A stretch of 64,000 nucleotides of DNA from HKCCE3408 sp039191215 (lineage in GTDB: Bacteria > Pseudomonadota > Alphaproteobacteria > Rhodobacterales > Rhodobacteraceae), in contig JBCCXT010000002.1 of NCBI GenBank assembly GCA_039191215.1, positions 67,651 to 131,650 of the forward strand. Direction: 5' to 3'. The notes below the pieces were generated by a model that made no database searches, was not told the DNA's origin, and saw only the letters and a list, made by a program, of their open reading frames with translations. Positions within the stretch are counted from its first letter, which is position 1. Every line of letters starts with the position of its first letter. Positions 17,184 to 25,660 of the stretch are shown here, in pieces. The position numbers and the translations under genes were made by a program.

Positions 17184-17996
17184 CTAGCCGTCTTTCTTTT
17201 CTAGCGTCATGTCGGGCGCTTCAGGGTTCTTCATGCCAACCACATGGTAGCCTGCATCGACATGATGCACCTCACCTGTCACCGACGACGACATATCCGA
17301 TAGAAAATATAGCGCCGATTGCCCGACCTCATCTTGCGTCACCGTGCGCCGCAAAGGGGAATTATGTTCGTTCCATTTCAGGATGTAGCGGAAGTCGCCG
17401 ATGCCGGATGCGGCAAGCGTTTTGATTGTGCCGGCCGAGATTGCGTTAACCCGGATGCCCTGGCGCCCCAGATCCTCGGCCAGATACATCACGCTGGCCT
17501 CCAGCGCGGCCTTGGCCACTCCCATCACGTTATAGTGAGGCATGACCTTCTCGGCGCCGTAATAGGTCAGCGTAAGCAAGGATCCGCCCATCGGCATCAG
17601 TTTTTCGGCGCGTTGGCACACAGCCGTGAATGAATAGACCGAAATATCCATCGTCATCGAAAAATTTGCCGCGCTTGTATCGACATAACGGCCGCGCAAT
17701 TCGGATTTATCGGAAAAGCCGATTGCATGGACAACAAAATCGAGCTGACCCCAGGTCTTCTCCAAATTTGCAAATAACCCGTCAAGACTGTCCGCATCGC
17801 CAACGTCACAAGGGTATACAATGGATGAGCCGACACTTTGGGCCAAGGGGGCAACGCGTTTCAGAAGGGCCTCACCTTGGTAAGAGAAGGCAAGTTCCGC
17901 ACCTTCCGCCGCTGCCGCTTTTGCAATCCCCCAGGCAATGGATTTGTCGTTCGCAAGGCCCATGATCAGCCCGCGTTTGCCCGTCATGATCCCCAT
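17184..17996 (-). CDS. fabI: Enoyl-[acyl-carrier-protein] reductase (NADH)
   Basis: Last reductive step of fatty-acid elongation. The 270-residue SDR protein starts GKRGLIMGLANDKSIAWGIA (glycine-rich NAD loop) and carries the FabI catalytic arrangement with Tyr145, Tyr155 and Lys162 (HYNVMGVAK). It is the triclosan-target class rather than FabK/FabV/FabL. The ATG at 17996 is used; an in-frame GTG at 18005 adds three residues and cannot be excluded. It is divergent from pdxH. Confidence 0.95.
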   Translation of the reverse strand: MGIMTGKRGLIMGLANDKSIAWGIAKAAAAEGAELAFSYQGEALLKRVAPLAQSVGSSIVYPCDVGDADSLDGLFANLEKTWGQLDFVVHAIGFSDKSELRGRYVDTSAANFSMTMDISVYSFTAVCQRAEKLMPMGGSLLTLTYYGAEKVMPHYNVMGVAKAALEASVMYLAEDLGRQGIRVNAISAGTIKTLAASGIGDFRYILKWNEHNSPLRRTVTQDEVGQSALYFLSDMSSSVTGEVHHVDAGYHVVGMKNPEAPDMTLEKKDG

Positions 17997-18141
17997 TTGC
18001 CCCACATCTCCGCCGATTATTCTATCGCTTTCGTTTATTGTATGAACCCGGGCGCATCAAGCGCGGCTGAGACCGCTTGCAGGCTGCTAAACGGGTCAGT
18101 ACAAGATCGTCCGAGGGACAAATGATGGGACAAGGGCGGTA

Positions 18142-18747
18142 ATGGTCGACCGCGATGGTATCTTTGACGGTGATGATCCATTTGTGATCGCGCAGGCGTG
18201 GCTGGCAGAGGCCGAGGCGAAAGAGGTTAACGACCCCAATGCGATGGCGCTCGCCACGGTCGACGACACCGGTTTGCCGAATGTGCGCATGGTCCTTTTG
18301 AAAGATATCGAAGACGCGGGCTTTGTCTTTTACACCAATTACGGATCGGCCAAATCGGTTGAAGCCGAAAGCGCCGGCAAGGCAGCTTTTGTGATCCACT
18401 GGAAGAGCTTGCGGCGCCAAATTCGCGTGCGCGGAACGGTTAGCCGTGAAGAGGGTGCGCAGGCTGATGATTACTACGCCTCGCGCTCGCTAAAAAGCCG
18501 ACTTGGCGCCTGGGCGTCTGACCAATCGCAGCCCCTCAGCAGCAGGGCGAGCCTGATGGCAGAGGTTGCGCGCGTGACCGCAGAACAAGGGCCCAATCCG
18601 CCGCGACCGCCCTTTTGGGGGGGCTTCCGCATAACCCCGTCGGAGATCGAGTTTTGGGCTGACGGTGCATTCCGACTGCATGACCGATTTAGATGGCGTC
18701 GCGTCACCTCGGATGCGCCATGGACAATTCAGAGACTAAACCCGTAA
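18142..18747 (+). CDS. pdxH: Pyridoxamine/pyridoxine 5'-phosphate oxidase
   Basis: FMN-dependent oxidase making pyridoxal 5'-phosphate from PMP or PNP. The 201-residue product has the FMN- and substrate-binding blocks MALATVDDTGLPNVRMVLLK, FYTNYGSAKS, WKSLRRQIRVRG and a C-terminal WADGAFRLHDR..RR that matches the family end. The ATG at 18142 follows ACAAGGGCGGTA. It stands alone between fabI (divergent) and the cold-shock gene. Confidence 0.94.
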   Translation: MVDRDGIFDGDDPFVIAQAWLAEAEAKEVNDPNAMALATVDDTGLPNVRMVLLKDIEDAGFVFYTNYGSAKSVEAESAGKAAFVIHWKSLRRQIRVRGTVSREEGAQADDYYASRSLKSRLGAWASDQSQPLSSRASLMAEVARVTAEQGPNPPRPPFWGGFRITPSEIEFWADGAFRLHDRFRWRRVTSDAPWTIQRLNP

Positions 18748-18792
18748 TGAGAAATGCTGGAAAGAATTGGCCGTTACAATTTTTGTATTTTG

Positions 18793-18815
18793 CAATTCGT
18801 GAAATACCATATAAT
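18793..18815 (+). promoter_or_regulatory. Candidate promoter of the cold-shock-domain gene
   Basis: A perfect TATAAT (18810-18815) lies in an AT-rich stretch upstream of the double cold-shock-domain gene, with only a weak -35 (ATTTTG-like) 17 bases before it. Transcription from here would leave a leader of about 100 nt before the start codon, as is common for cold-shock genes. Confidence 0.35.
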
Positions 18816-18924
18816 TGTTCGCAAAAGGAAAAGTGGCACCCGGTTGTAGACGTGCTAATGTGTAACATTGTGAAACGACCCGTGGGGCTGTGGTACAGTG
18901 GGGCAGTGCGGTAAGGAAATGAGG

Positions 18925-19452
18925 ATGACGGAGGAAAGTTTAGGCTCCGCTGGCGGCGTGCAAGGACGGGTAAAGTGGTTTGATGCCGCTAAAGGCTTTG
19001 GCTTCATCGTGGCTGATACCGGTGGCCCGGACATATTGCTTCACGCCAATGTGCTGCGAAACTTCGGTCAGGGTTCGGTGGCCGACAATTCCCGTATCAC
19101 GGTAATTGTGCATCGCACGCCCCGCGGTGTGCAGGCCCAGGAAATACTCGATCTTGCGCCGCCTGAGGCCAACGGAATCGACCCGACCGGGTTTGAAGGT
19201 GTCGAAAACCTGACCGATGACGTCCCCTTTGTGGCCGCTCGGGTGAAATGGTTCGACAAGGCAAAGGGCTTTGGTTTTGCAAATGAATTTGGCAAACCGG
19301 CCGATGTATTTGTCCATATCGAAGTCCTGCGCCGCTTTGGCCTTGCTGATCTGATGCCGGGGGAGGCGATCACGATGCGGGTCGTTGATGGCCCAAGGGG
19401 CAAAATGGCCGGAGAGGTGCGCCCCTGGGACTACGTCCGGGACGACGAATGA
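18925..19452 (+). CDS. Cold-shock protein with two cold-shock domains
   Basis: 175 residues containing two cold-shock domains. The first (about 10-75) has VKWFDAAKGFGFI and a diverged RNP2 (ILLHAN); the second (about 105-170) has VKWFDKAKGFGFA and a regular VFVHI. They are joined by an acidic linker. Two-domain CSPs of this size are typical of alphaproteobacteria and bind single-stranded RNA/DNA. I chose the ATG at 18925, seven bases after AAGGA; the frame is open from a GTG at 18898. It overlaps the DUF192 gene by ATGA. Confidence 0.92.
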   Translation: MTEESLGSAGGVQGRVKWFDAAKGFGFIVADTGGPDILLHANVLRNFGQGSVADNSRITVIVHRTPRGVQAQEILDLAPPEANGIDPTGFEGVENLTDDVPFVAARVKWFDKAKGFGFANEFGKPADVFVHIEVLRRFGLADLMPGEAITMRVVDGPRGKMAGEVRPWDYVRDDE

Positions 19453-19928
19453 GCGCCTTTGGATTTGCCCGCCTGACGCTGGCGGTAGCTGTGATCGCGG
19501 CGCCACAACTTGCATTTGCCTGCAGCGACAGCAGGGTCGAGTTGCGTGGTGAGTTCGGCTCCGCGCGATTTTCCGTTGAAGTTGCCGTTACGCGCGAGGA
19601 ACGCAGCCAAGGCCTTATGCATCGTGAGAGTCTTGCCGCAGGGGCAGGTATGCTTTTTGTATATCCTGTCGAAGAAGAAGTTGGCTTTTGGATGGAAAAC
19701 ACACTCATCCCGCTCGACATGGTTTTCTTTGACGCGTCCGGCACGGTTGTGAAAGTGCACGAAAACGCCGTGCCGCTCGACCGGACGGTCATCCGCAGCG
19801 ATTTCCCGACACAATATGTTTTGGAGATCAATGGCGGGCTGGCTGAGCAAATTGGCATCACCGCTGGCGCCGAGTTGCGCCACCCCGCTGTGGCCCAAGA
19901 TCTCGCTGTGTGGCCATGCGAAAACTAA
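19449..19928 (+). CDS. Exported DUF192 protein
   Basis: 159 residues with a signal peptide (hydrophobic 6-22, cleavage near AFA-C), followed by a DUF192 domain: EVAVTREERSQGLMHRESL, GMLFVYP, VGFWMENTLIPLDMVFFD and VLEINGG. The function of the family is unknown. It is co-translated with the cold-shock gene through an ATGA overlap. The Cys directly after AFA might suggest a lipoprotein, but the -3 to -1 residues do not form a clean lipobox. Confidence 0.88.
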   Translation: MSAFGFARLTLAVAVIAAPQLAFACSDSRVELRGEFGSARFSVEVAVTREERSQGLMHRESLAAGAGMLFVYPVEEEVGFWMENTLIPLDMVFFDASGTVVKVHENAVPLDRTVIRSDFPTQYVLEINGGLAEQIGITAGAELRHPAVAQDLAVWPCEN

Positions 19929-19971
19929 ACCCTTTCTTCGGTCGTCGACTGATTGTATTGGGCAGGACCGT

Positions 19972-20048
19972 CGGGGCGTAGCGCAGCCTGGTAGCGCGTC
20001 TGTTTTGGGTACAGAAGGTCGTGAGTTCGAATCTCGCCGCCCCGACCA
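19972..20048 (+). tRNA. tRNA-Pro (anticodon UGG), CCA encoded
   Basis: A complete cloverleaf is visible: a 7-bp acceptor stem CGGGGCG/CGCCCCG, D-arm with the AGCGCAGCCTGGTAGCGC pattern, anticodon stem TCTGT/ACAGA enclosing loop TTTGGGT (anticodon TGG), and T-arm with GTTCGAATC. It ends in A-CCA. No attL-like duplication or integrase gene is found nearby. Confidence 0.97.
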
Positions 20049-20340
20049 TATCCAGCGCGCCGCCTGCGCCAAATTTCAGGCCACCGCACGACCCGATCAC
20101 AGTGAAATCCCCCCGATTCAGCTTAGATGATGGTGTCCCTGGTGTCTCAACCACAACATATTGCTTGTTTGCGGGAAGGAAGGCTTTCGCCGCGCTGAAG
20201 GTGGGCGCGACAGGCTAAGCGCTTCGCGTTCAACGAATTTTTCGGCGCCTGGTTTTTCGTGAATCACCCGCACCTGTGTCGGAAAAGCCCGACGCGAATT
20301 TGCAAGGTCAAATTGTGTCAAAAAGATGTTGACGAAAATG
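20049..20340. other. Leader/intergenic region between tRNA-Pro and the nrdJ RNA element
   Basis: No coding region is supported here. The only open frames are antisense or lack ribosome-binding sites. The part directly before 20341 is AT-richer and would be the natural place for the nrdJ promoter, but I cannot pick a clear -35/-10 pair. Confidence 0.5.
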
Positions 20341-20411
20341 CGTCTCCCGCTGCAGGTTGTGTTGGCTGGCGGCCATCACACTAGATGTAGTGGCAACCAG
20401 TGCGGGAGACG
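20341..20411 (+). promoter_or_regulatory. Structured leader RNA candidate upstream of nrdJ (three-way junction)
   Basis: A perfect 10-bp stem (20341-20350 with 20402-20411, CGTCTCCCGC/GCGGGAGACG) encloses a second stem GGTTG/CAACC (20355-20359 with 20394-20398). Inside it are two adjacent hairpins: TGGC/GCCA (20363-20375) and CACTA/TAGTG with loop GATG (20379-20392). The layout is a compact three-way junction 134 bases before the nrdJ start. The last hairpin also reads ACACTAGATGTAGTGG, which resembles an NrdR box. A cis-regulatory role is inferred from the structure and position. Confidence 0.6.
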
Positions 20412-20444
20412 ACTTTTCACCCAGTTCACCCCGAATGGGGGGCG

Positions 20445-20461
20445 CCGCTTCACCGAAGCGG
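20445..20461 (+). other. Small hairpin in the nrdJ leader
   Basis: CCGCTTC-acc-GAAGCGG is a perfect 7-bp stem between the three-way junction and the nrdJ start codon. It has no U-tract, so it is not a simple terminator. It could be part of an expression platform or a transcript-stabilising hairpin. Confidence 0.35.
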
Positions 20462-20545
20462 GCTGGCAAGGCGTTTCTCACACACGAACAAAACAGGTCC
20501 GAGCGCAACGACGCTGGCAGGCCAAAGAACTTGGGACCAGGGCTA

Positions 20546-23500
20546 ATGAAAATCGAACGCAGATTCACAACCGCAGGCGCCGACGCTTATGTCGGGGTGG
20601 ATTTCACGACCACCACATCCGAGATCCGCAACCCGGATGGAACGATTGTCTTTAAGCTTGATGACGTGGAGATCCCGACCGGCTGGAGCCAGGTCGCCTC
20701 TGACGTGATCGCGCAGAAATATTTCCGCAAGGCCGGCGTGCCAGCAGCATTAAAGCCTGTCAAAGAACGCGGCGTGCCGTCGTTTCTATGGCGCCACGTG
20801 CCCGACCATGACGCGCTTGAGACGATGCCGGAAGAGACACGCTTTTGCGGTGAGCGCTCTGCCAAGCAGGTCTTTCGCAGGCTTGCCGGTGCCTGGGCGT
20901 ACTGGGGTTGGAAGGGCGGCTATTTTTCCACCGAAGACGATGCGCGCGCCTATTTCGATGAGATGCAGTTGATGCTGGCCCGCCAGATGGCCGCACCTAA
21001 CAGCCCGCAATGGTTCAACACAGGCCTGCATTGGGCCTATGGCATCGATGGGCCGAGCCAGGGTCACCATTACGTCGACTACAAGACCGGCAAACTGACC
21101 AAATCGAGCTCCGCCTACGAACACCCACAACCCCATGCCTGCTTCATCCAATCGGTCGCCGACGATCTGGTTAATGACGGCGGCATCATGGACCTCTGGG
21201 TTCGCGAAGCGCGGCTCTTTAAGTACGGCTCAGGCACAGGCACCAATTTCAGCCGGCTCAGAGGTGAGGGTGAACGCTTGTCCGGCGGGGGCAAATCATC
21301 TGGATTGATGGGCTTTCTGAAAATCGGTGACCGGGCCGCCGGTGCCATTAAATCGGGTGGCACAACCCGACGCGCGGCCAAAATGGTTATCGTCGATGCC
21401 GATCACCCCGATATCGAAGACTTCATCAACTGGAAGGTCATTGAAGAGCAGAAGGTCGCCTCGATCGTTGCCGGCTCGAAGATGCATGAGAAGATGCTCA
21501 ATGGCATCTTCGCAGCCATCAGCGCCTGGGATGGCAGCCTGGACGATGCGGTTGACCCAAGCAAGAATACCGGCTTGAAAACCGCGATCCGGGAAGCGAA
21601 AACTTCGCTGATCCCAGAGACTTACATCAAGCGCGTGCTTGATTATGCGCGCCAAGGTCACGATCACATCGAATTCCCGACCTACAATACCGACTGGGAT
21701 TCCGAGGCCTATTCGAGCGTCTCGGGTCAAAACTCCAACAATTCCATCCGGGTCACCGACGCGTTCCTCTACGCGGTTGAGAAAGACGCCGATTGGCAGC
21801 TTCTTAGCCGGGTTGATGGCAAGGTCACAAACACGATCAAGGCGCGCGATCTGTGGGAAAAGGTCGGCCATGCGGCCTGGGCCTGCGCCGATCCCGGCAT
21901 CCAGTTCCACGATACCGTAAATGCTTGGCACACGTGCCCCGAAGACGGCGCGATCCGCGGGTCCAACCCATGCTCGGAATACATGTTCCTCGACGATACC
22001 GCCTGCAACCTGGCCTCGTTGAACCTGCTGACCTTCCTGCATGACGGCCAGTTTGATGCCGAAGGCTACATCCACGCCACACGCCTTTGGACACTTACGC
22101 TGGAAGTGTCGGTGACGATGGCGCAGTTTCCGTCGAAGGAAATCGCCCAGCTAAGCTACGATTTCCGCACGCTTGGGCTGGGCTACGCCAATATTGGCGG
22201 GCTTTTGATGAATATGGGTTGGAGCTATGACAGCCCGGAGGGTCGCGCGTTATGCGGCGCGCTGACCGCGATCATGACCGGCGTGGCTTATGCGACCTCG
22301 GCTGAGATCGCCGGTGAGCTGGGGCCGTTCGCAGGTTTCTCCAGAAATCGCGAACATATGCTGCGCGTGATGCGCAACCACCGCACGGCCGCCTATGGCC
22401 GCACGGATGGCTATGAGGCGGTGAATGTGGCGCCCGTTGCCCTTGATCAGGCCAATTGTCCGGATAAGCGGCTTGTTGATCTGGCCCGGGGCGCCTGGGA
22501 TGAGGCGTTGGAGCTAGGCGAGAAAAACGGCTACCGCAACGCACAAGCAACCGTTATCGCGCCGACCGGCACAATCGGGCTGGTGATGGATTGCGACACA
22601 ACCGGAATCGAGCCCGATTTCGCCCTCGTAAAGTTCAAGAAACTTGCCGGCGGCGGCTACTTCAAGATCATCAACCGATCGGTTCCGGGCGCGTTGGAAA
22701 CCTTGGGTTACTCATCGTCGCAGATCGAAGAGATCATCGCCTATGCGGTTGGCCAGCCAACCCTTGGCAATGCGCCGGGGATCAACACTACCGCGCTGAT
22801 TGGTCATGGGTTTGGCACGGAAGAGCTGCAAAAGGTCCAAGACGCCCTGCCGACTGCTTTTGACATCCGGTTTGTGTTCAACCAATGGACGCTTGGGGCG
22901 GAGTTCTGCACCGAAACACTTGGCATCCCGGCCGAAAAACTGAACGATCCGACATTTGACATGCTGCGCCATCTTGGATTCTCAAAGGCCGAGATCGACG
23001 CTGCCAATGATCATGTGTGTGGGACGATGACGCTGGAGGGCGCGCCGTTCTTGAAAGACGAGCACCTGGCCGTTTTCGACTGCGCCAATCCCTGCGGCAA
23101 AAAGGGCAAGCGGTATCTGTCGGTCAATAGTCACATCCATATGATGGCCGCCGCGCAAAGCTTCATCTCTGGCGCGATCTCAAAGACGATCAACATGCCG
23201 AATTCGGCTACGATCGAGGATTGCCAGGAAGCTTATGAGCTGTCCTGGAGCCTCGGCGTGAAGGCCAATGCGCTCTACCGCGATGGCTCCAAACTGTCGC
23301 AACCCCTTGCATCGGCGCTGATTGAGGATGACGACGAGACCGCCGAGGTGCTGGAAAGCGGAACGGTGATGGAAAAGGCCCAGGTGATCGCGGAAAAGAT
23401 CATCGAGAAGGTTGTTGTCAAAGAAGTCATCCGCGCGCATCGCGAAAAGCTGCCGCATCGGCGCAAGGGTTATACCCAAAAGGCGATTGTCGGCGGGCAT

Positions 23501-24214
23501 AAGGTCTACTTGCGCACGGGTGAGTTCCAAGACGGCTCTTTGGGTGAGATCTTCATCGATATGCACAAAGAAGGCGCCGGTTTCCGGGCGATGATGAACA
23601 ATTTCGCCATCGCCGTGTCGGTTGGTCTGCAATACGGCGTGCCGCTGGAGGAGTTCGTCGACGCCTTCACCTTCACCAAGTTCGAACCCTCGGGCATGGT
23701 GCAAAACAACGACTCGATCAAGAACGCCACGTCGATCCTCGACTACATCTTCCGCGAACTGGCGGTCAGCTATCTTGATCGGACCGATTTGGCCCATGTC
23801 GCCCCGGAAGGCGCCAGTTTCGATGAGATCGGCAGGGGCGCCGAAGAAGGCGTGCGGAATTTCGAGGAAATTCCCGACAGCCATGCCTCATCGCCGATCG
23901 ATGTTCTCAAACAGGTGGCATCCACCGGGTATCTCAGAAAGCGCGCACCGCAACAGCTCGTCGTTCTCCAGGGCGGGACTGACCTCGAGGAAGCGGTTGC
24001 CATGGTTGCTCCCCAGGCAAACCCAGGCACGGTTGCAGCAATAAGCGGGACAACCGCGATCGCAACCGGCGCTGCGTCCATGGACGCGGCCACGCGCGCC
24101 AAAATGCAAGGCTATGAGGGGGAGGCTTGCGGCGAATGTGGCAACTACACGTTGGTGCGCAACGGCACCTGCATGAAGTGCAACACCTGCGGCGCGACGT
24201 CGGGGTGTAGCTAA
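20546..24214 (+). CDS. nrdJ: Vitamin B12-dependent (class II) ribonucleoside-diphosphate reductase
   Basis: Makes deoxyribonucleotides using adenosylcobalamin as radical source, independent of oxygen. It is 1222 residues long, the long NrdJ type. Visible blocks are NSPQWFNTGL (near 152), the first redox Cys in HACFIQS (near 198), the radical-site segment NPCSEYMFLDDTACNLASLN (near 470), APTGTIG (near 671) and the C-terminal cysteine cluster GEACGECGNYTL...CMKCNTCG that shuttles electrons or binds zinc. The ATG at 20546 follows GGGACCAGGGCTA; the frame is open from 20357 through the structured leader, which I treat as untranslated. Confidence 0.95.
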   Translation: MKIERRFTTAGADAYVGVDFTTTTSEIRNPDGTIVFKLDDVEIPTGWSQVASDVIAQKYFRKAGVPAALKPVKERGVPSFLWRHVPDHDALETMPEETRFCGERSAKQVFRRLAGAWAYWGWKGGYFSTEDDARAYFDEMQLMLARQMAAPNSPQWFNTGLHWAYGIDGPSQGHHYVDYKTGKLTKSSSAYEHPQPHACFIQSVADDLVNDGGIMDLWVREARLFKYGSGTGTNFSRLRGEGERLSGGGKSSGLMGFLKIGDRAAGAIKSGGTTRRAAKMVIVDADHPDIEDFINWKVIEEQKVASIVAGSKMHEKMLNGIFAAISAWDGSLDDAVDPSKNTGLKTAIREAKTSLIPETYIKRVLDYARQGHDHIEFPTYNTDWDSEAYSSVSGQNSNNSIRVTDAFLYAVEKDADWQLLSRVDGKVTNTIKARDLWEKVGHAAWACADPGIQFHDTVNAWHTCPEDGAIRGSNPCSEYMFLDDTACNLASLNLLTFLHDGQFDAEGYIHATRLWTLTLEVSVTMAQFPSKEIAQLSYDFRTLGLGYANIGGLLMNMGWSYDSPEGRALCGALTAIMTGVAYATSAEIAGELGPFAGFSRNREHMLRVMRNHRTAAYGRTDGYEAVNVAPVALDQANCPDKRLVDLARGAWDEALELGEKNGYRNAQATVIAPTGTIGLVMDCDTTGIEPDFALVKFKKLAGGGYFKIINRSVPGALETLGYSSSQIEEIIAYAVGQPTLGNAPGINTTALIGHGFGTEELQKVQDALPTAFDIRFVFNQWTLGAEFCTETLGIPAEKLNDPTFDMLRHLGFSKAEIDAANDHVCGTMTLEGAPFLKDEHLAVFDCANPCGKKGKRYLSVNSHIHMMAAAQSFISGAISKTINMPNSATIEDCQEAYELSWSLGVKANALYRDGSKLSQPLASALIEDDDETAEVLESGTVMEKAQVIAEKIIEKVVVKEVIRAHREKLPHRRKGYTQKAIVGGHKVYLRTGEFQDGSLGEIFIDMHKEGAGFRAMMNNFAIAVSVGLQYGVPLEEFVDAFTFTKFEPSGMVQNNDSIKNATSILDYIFRELAVSYLDRTDLAHVAPEGASFDEIGRGAEEGVRNFEEIPDSHASSPIDVLKQVASTGYLRKRAPQQLVVLQGGTDLEEAVAMVAPQANPGTVAAISGTTAIATGAASMDAATRAKMQGYEGEACGECGNYTLVRNGTCMKCNTCGATSGCS

Positions 24215-24227
24215 AGAATTGAGAGTT

Positions 24228-24255
24228 GGGGACCGGTGTTCCAGCACCGATCCCC
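24228..24255 (+). terminator. Stem-loop after nrdJ
   Basis: GGGGACCGGTG-ttcca-CACCGATCCCC type hairpin starting 13 bases after the nrdJ stop. There is no U-tract, so it is more likely a 3'-end stabiliser or a factor-dependent stop than an intrinsic terminator. Confidence 0.4.
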
Positions 24256-24434
24256 GGCTTATCCGCCGCCTGAGCTGTGCGGGCGACGGATGAACCCAAG
24301 GTCCCGAGGGGCCTAATTAGAAAGGAAAGGGCACGTTCTACACGCTGTTTCAATGCGCGCAGCAAAACTCACAGGATATGCACAGGGATGTCAAAAACCT
24401 TTGCTCTCTTCCTGTGGAAGCTTGGAGGTTTACG

Positions 24435-24578
24435 ATGAGTAAACGGAAGGGCAATTTGGAAGTGACCAGTCGGCGAGCCGCATCGGCCGCTGGCAAGGTT
24501 CTTGCAAACCCAAAATCAAGCAAAGCTGCCAAGACAGCGGCGGCCTCGGCGCTCACGCAGCGACCGAATAAGAAATGA
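24435..24578 (+). CDS. Small basic conserved protein (47 residues)
   Basis: 47 residues starting MSKRKGNLEVTS and continuing with the pattern RRAASAAGKVLANPKSS and KAAKTAAASALTQR. I recall small conserved proteins of unknown function with this TS..AAS.A.KVL..PKSSKA..SAAGSALTQ pattern in many bacteria. It is strongly basic and Ala-rich, and so perhaps binds nucleic acid. The ATG at 24435 has GGAGG at the right distance (24424-24428). It ends before a strong terminator at 24705. Confidence 0.7.
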   Translation: MSKRKGNLEVTSRRAASAAGKVLANPKSSKAAKTAAASALTQRPNKK

Positions 24579-24704
24579 AGGATGGAAAGGCGTCCGCGCC
24601 ATTCCAGACAAAGTTCCGGGGCGGGTGCGCTCGCCCTTGACGCGGATCAGGCCGCAGGCAGAAACCGGGCGGTACAAAGAGGAGCCTGATCAGCGAAACT
24701 CAAC

Positions 24705-24733
24705 GGGGGGCCCAAGGGTCCCCCTTTTTCTTT
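24705..24733 (+). terminator. Strong rho-independent terminator
   Basis: A nine-pair stem GGGGGGCCC/GGGTCCCCC (one G-T pair, loop aag) is followed by TTTTTCTTT. It closes the transcript carrying the 47-residue protein and isolates the TetR gene downstream. Confidence 0.85.
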
Positions 24734-24816
24734 GACCCGATCACTCCGCATAAGCTGGTCTGCAAAAACCCGTCGCGTTACGCTGCCGGAAACGAGCCAG
24801 GGACAAAGGGGTGTCG

Positions 24817-25401
24817 ATGTCAAATACGAACGATCGCAGCAGCGCAATCGTCGCGGCGGCCTATCGCGTCCTGAACACAAACGGTCTGGCGGGCTTTTCC
24901 TTTGATGCCGTGGCAAAGGAGGCCGACCTGTCGCGCCAATTGCTGCGCTACTACTACAAAGACTTGGAAAGCCTGGTGCTTGATCTGGCCGACCAATTGG
25001 CCGTCCCCTACCGCGACACGCTTTTGCGGCTTGTAGGCCAAGGCGACGGCAAGGAACGGCTCAGCACGTTTCTGGATTTCTACTTCGATCTGATCGAGGC
25101 CGCGCCCAAGCCTCGTGATGACCAGGCCTATGACGCGGTCTTGTCCTATGCTGCCAGCAGCGCCGATGTGAAAGCGAAACTGCGCCTGCAATACGAGCTT
25201 TTGGCCAATGTCGTCTCGCATGAGGTGCAGCTTGAATATCCATCACTCCGTGCCGAGCATGCCAATGAGATTGCCTATCTGTTTGTCGTGACGATGTATG
25301 GTCACTGGAAGATGGCCGCATCGCTTGGCTTTCCGGAGGAGCGAAAAACCGTGGCGCGGGCCGCGCTTGAGCGTTTGATTCGGTCCTATCTGCAAACCTG
25401 A
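24817..25401 (+). CDS. TetR-family transcriptional regulator
   Basis: 194 residues. The N-terminal TetR helix-turn-helix spans about residues 8-54 (AIVAAAYRVLNTNGLAGFSFDAVAKEADLS split over the motif, then QLLRYYYKDLESLV). The C-terminal ligand-binding part is helical and unlike named subfamilies I know. The ATG at 24817 is chosen for its AAGGGG five to six bases upstream; a GTG at 24811 is in frame. No divergent target gene is present, because the neighbouring terminators isolate it. Confidence 0.87.
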   Translation: MSNTNDRSSAIVAAAYRVLNTNGLAGFSFDAVAKEADLSRQLLRYYYKDLESLVLDLADQLAVPYRDTLLRLVGQGDGKERLSTFLDFYFDLIEAAPKPRDDQAYDAVLSYAASSADVKAKLRLQYELLANVVSHEVQLEYPSLRAEHANEIAYLFVVTMYGHWKMAASLGFPEERKTVARAALERLIRSYLQT

Positions 25402-25415
25402 AGGCCGCCAGCAAT

Positions 25416-25440
25416 TCTGACCCTCCGGTCAGACTTTTCG
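25416..25440 (+). terminator. Terminator after the TetR gene
   Basis: A perfect 7-bp stem TCTGACC/GGTCAGA with loop ctcc is followed by CTTTTCGTTT, 15 bases after the TetR stop codon. Confidence 0.7.
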
Positions 25441-25660
25441 TTTGGAAAAAAACTCGGCTGGCCCGTGCATTAAACTCACTTTGGCTGATCCCCTGATCAA
25501 GGACTTATGGCGTGAAAAGGGATGCGATAGCATACAACGCAGTTTTTCGATTTGAAAAAACCAAGGAAAATCGCTTCGCACCAGCGCGGAGGCATGGTGT
25601 CCTGCCTGCCGGACCGCATCGTGCGCCGAATGAAGTATGTACCTGGGGGAGAGCAAGGTC

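Noticed and set aside
19972..20048. tRNA-Pro as an integration site
   Set aside because: No partial copy of the tRNA 3' end and no integrase or mobile genes follow; nrdJ and a leader come next.
20341..20411. Cobalamin riboswitch upstream of nrdJ
   Set aside because: The B12-box and the other conserved cobalamin-riboswitch segments are absent, and the element is far shorter than that class.
24582..24689. 35-residue frame after the 47-residue protein
   Set aside because: The GGA in front is too close to the ATG, the product is featureless and it overlaps the previous stop region; support is too weak.
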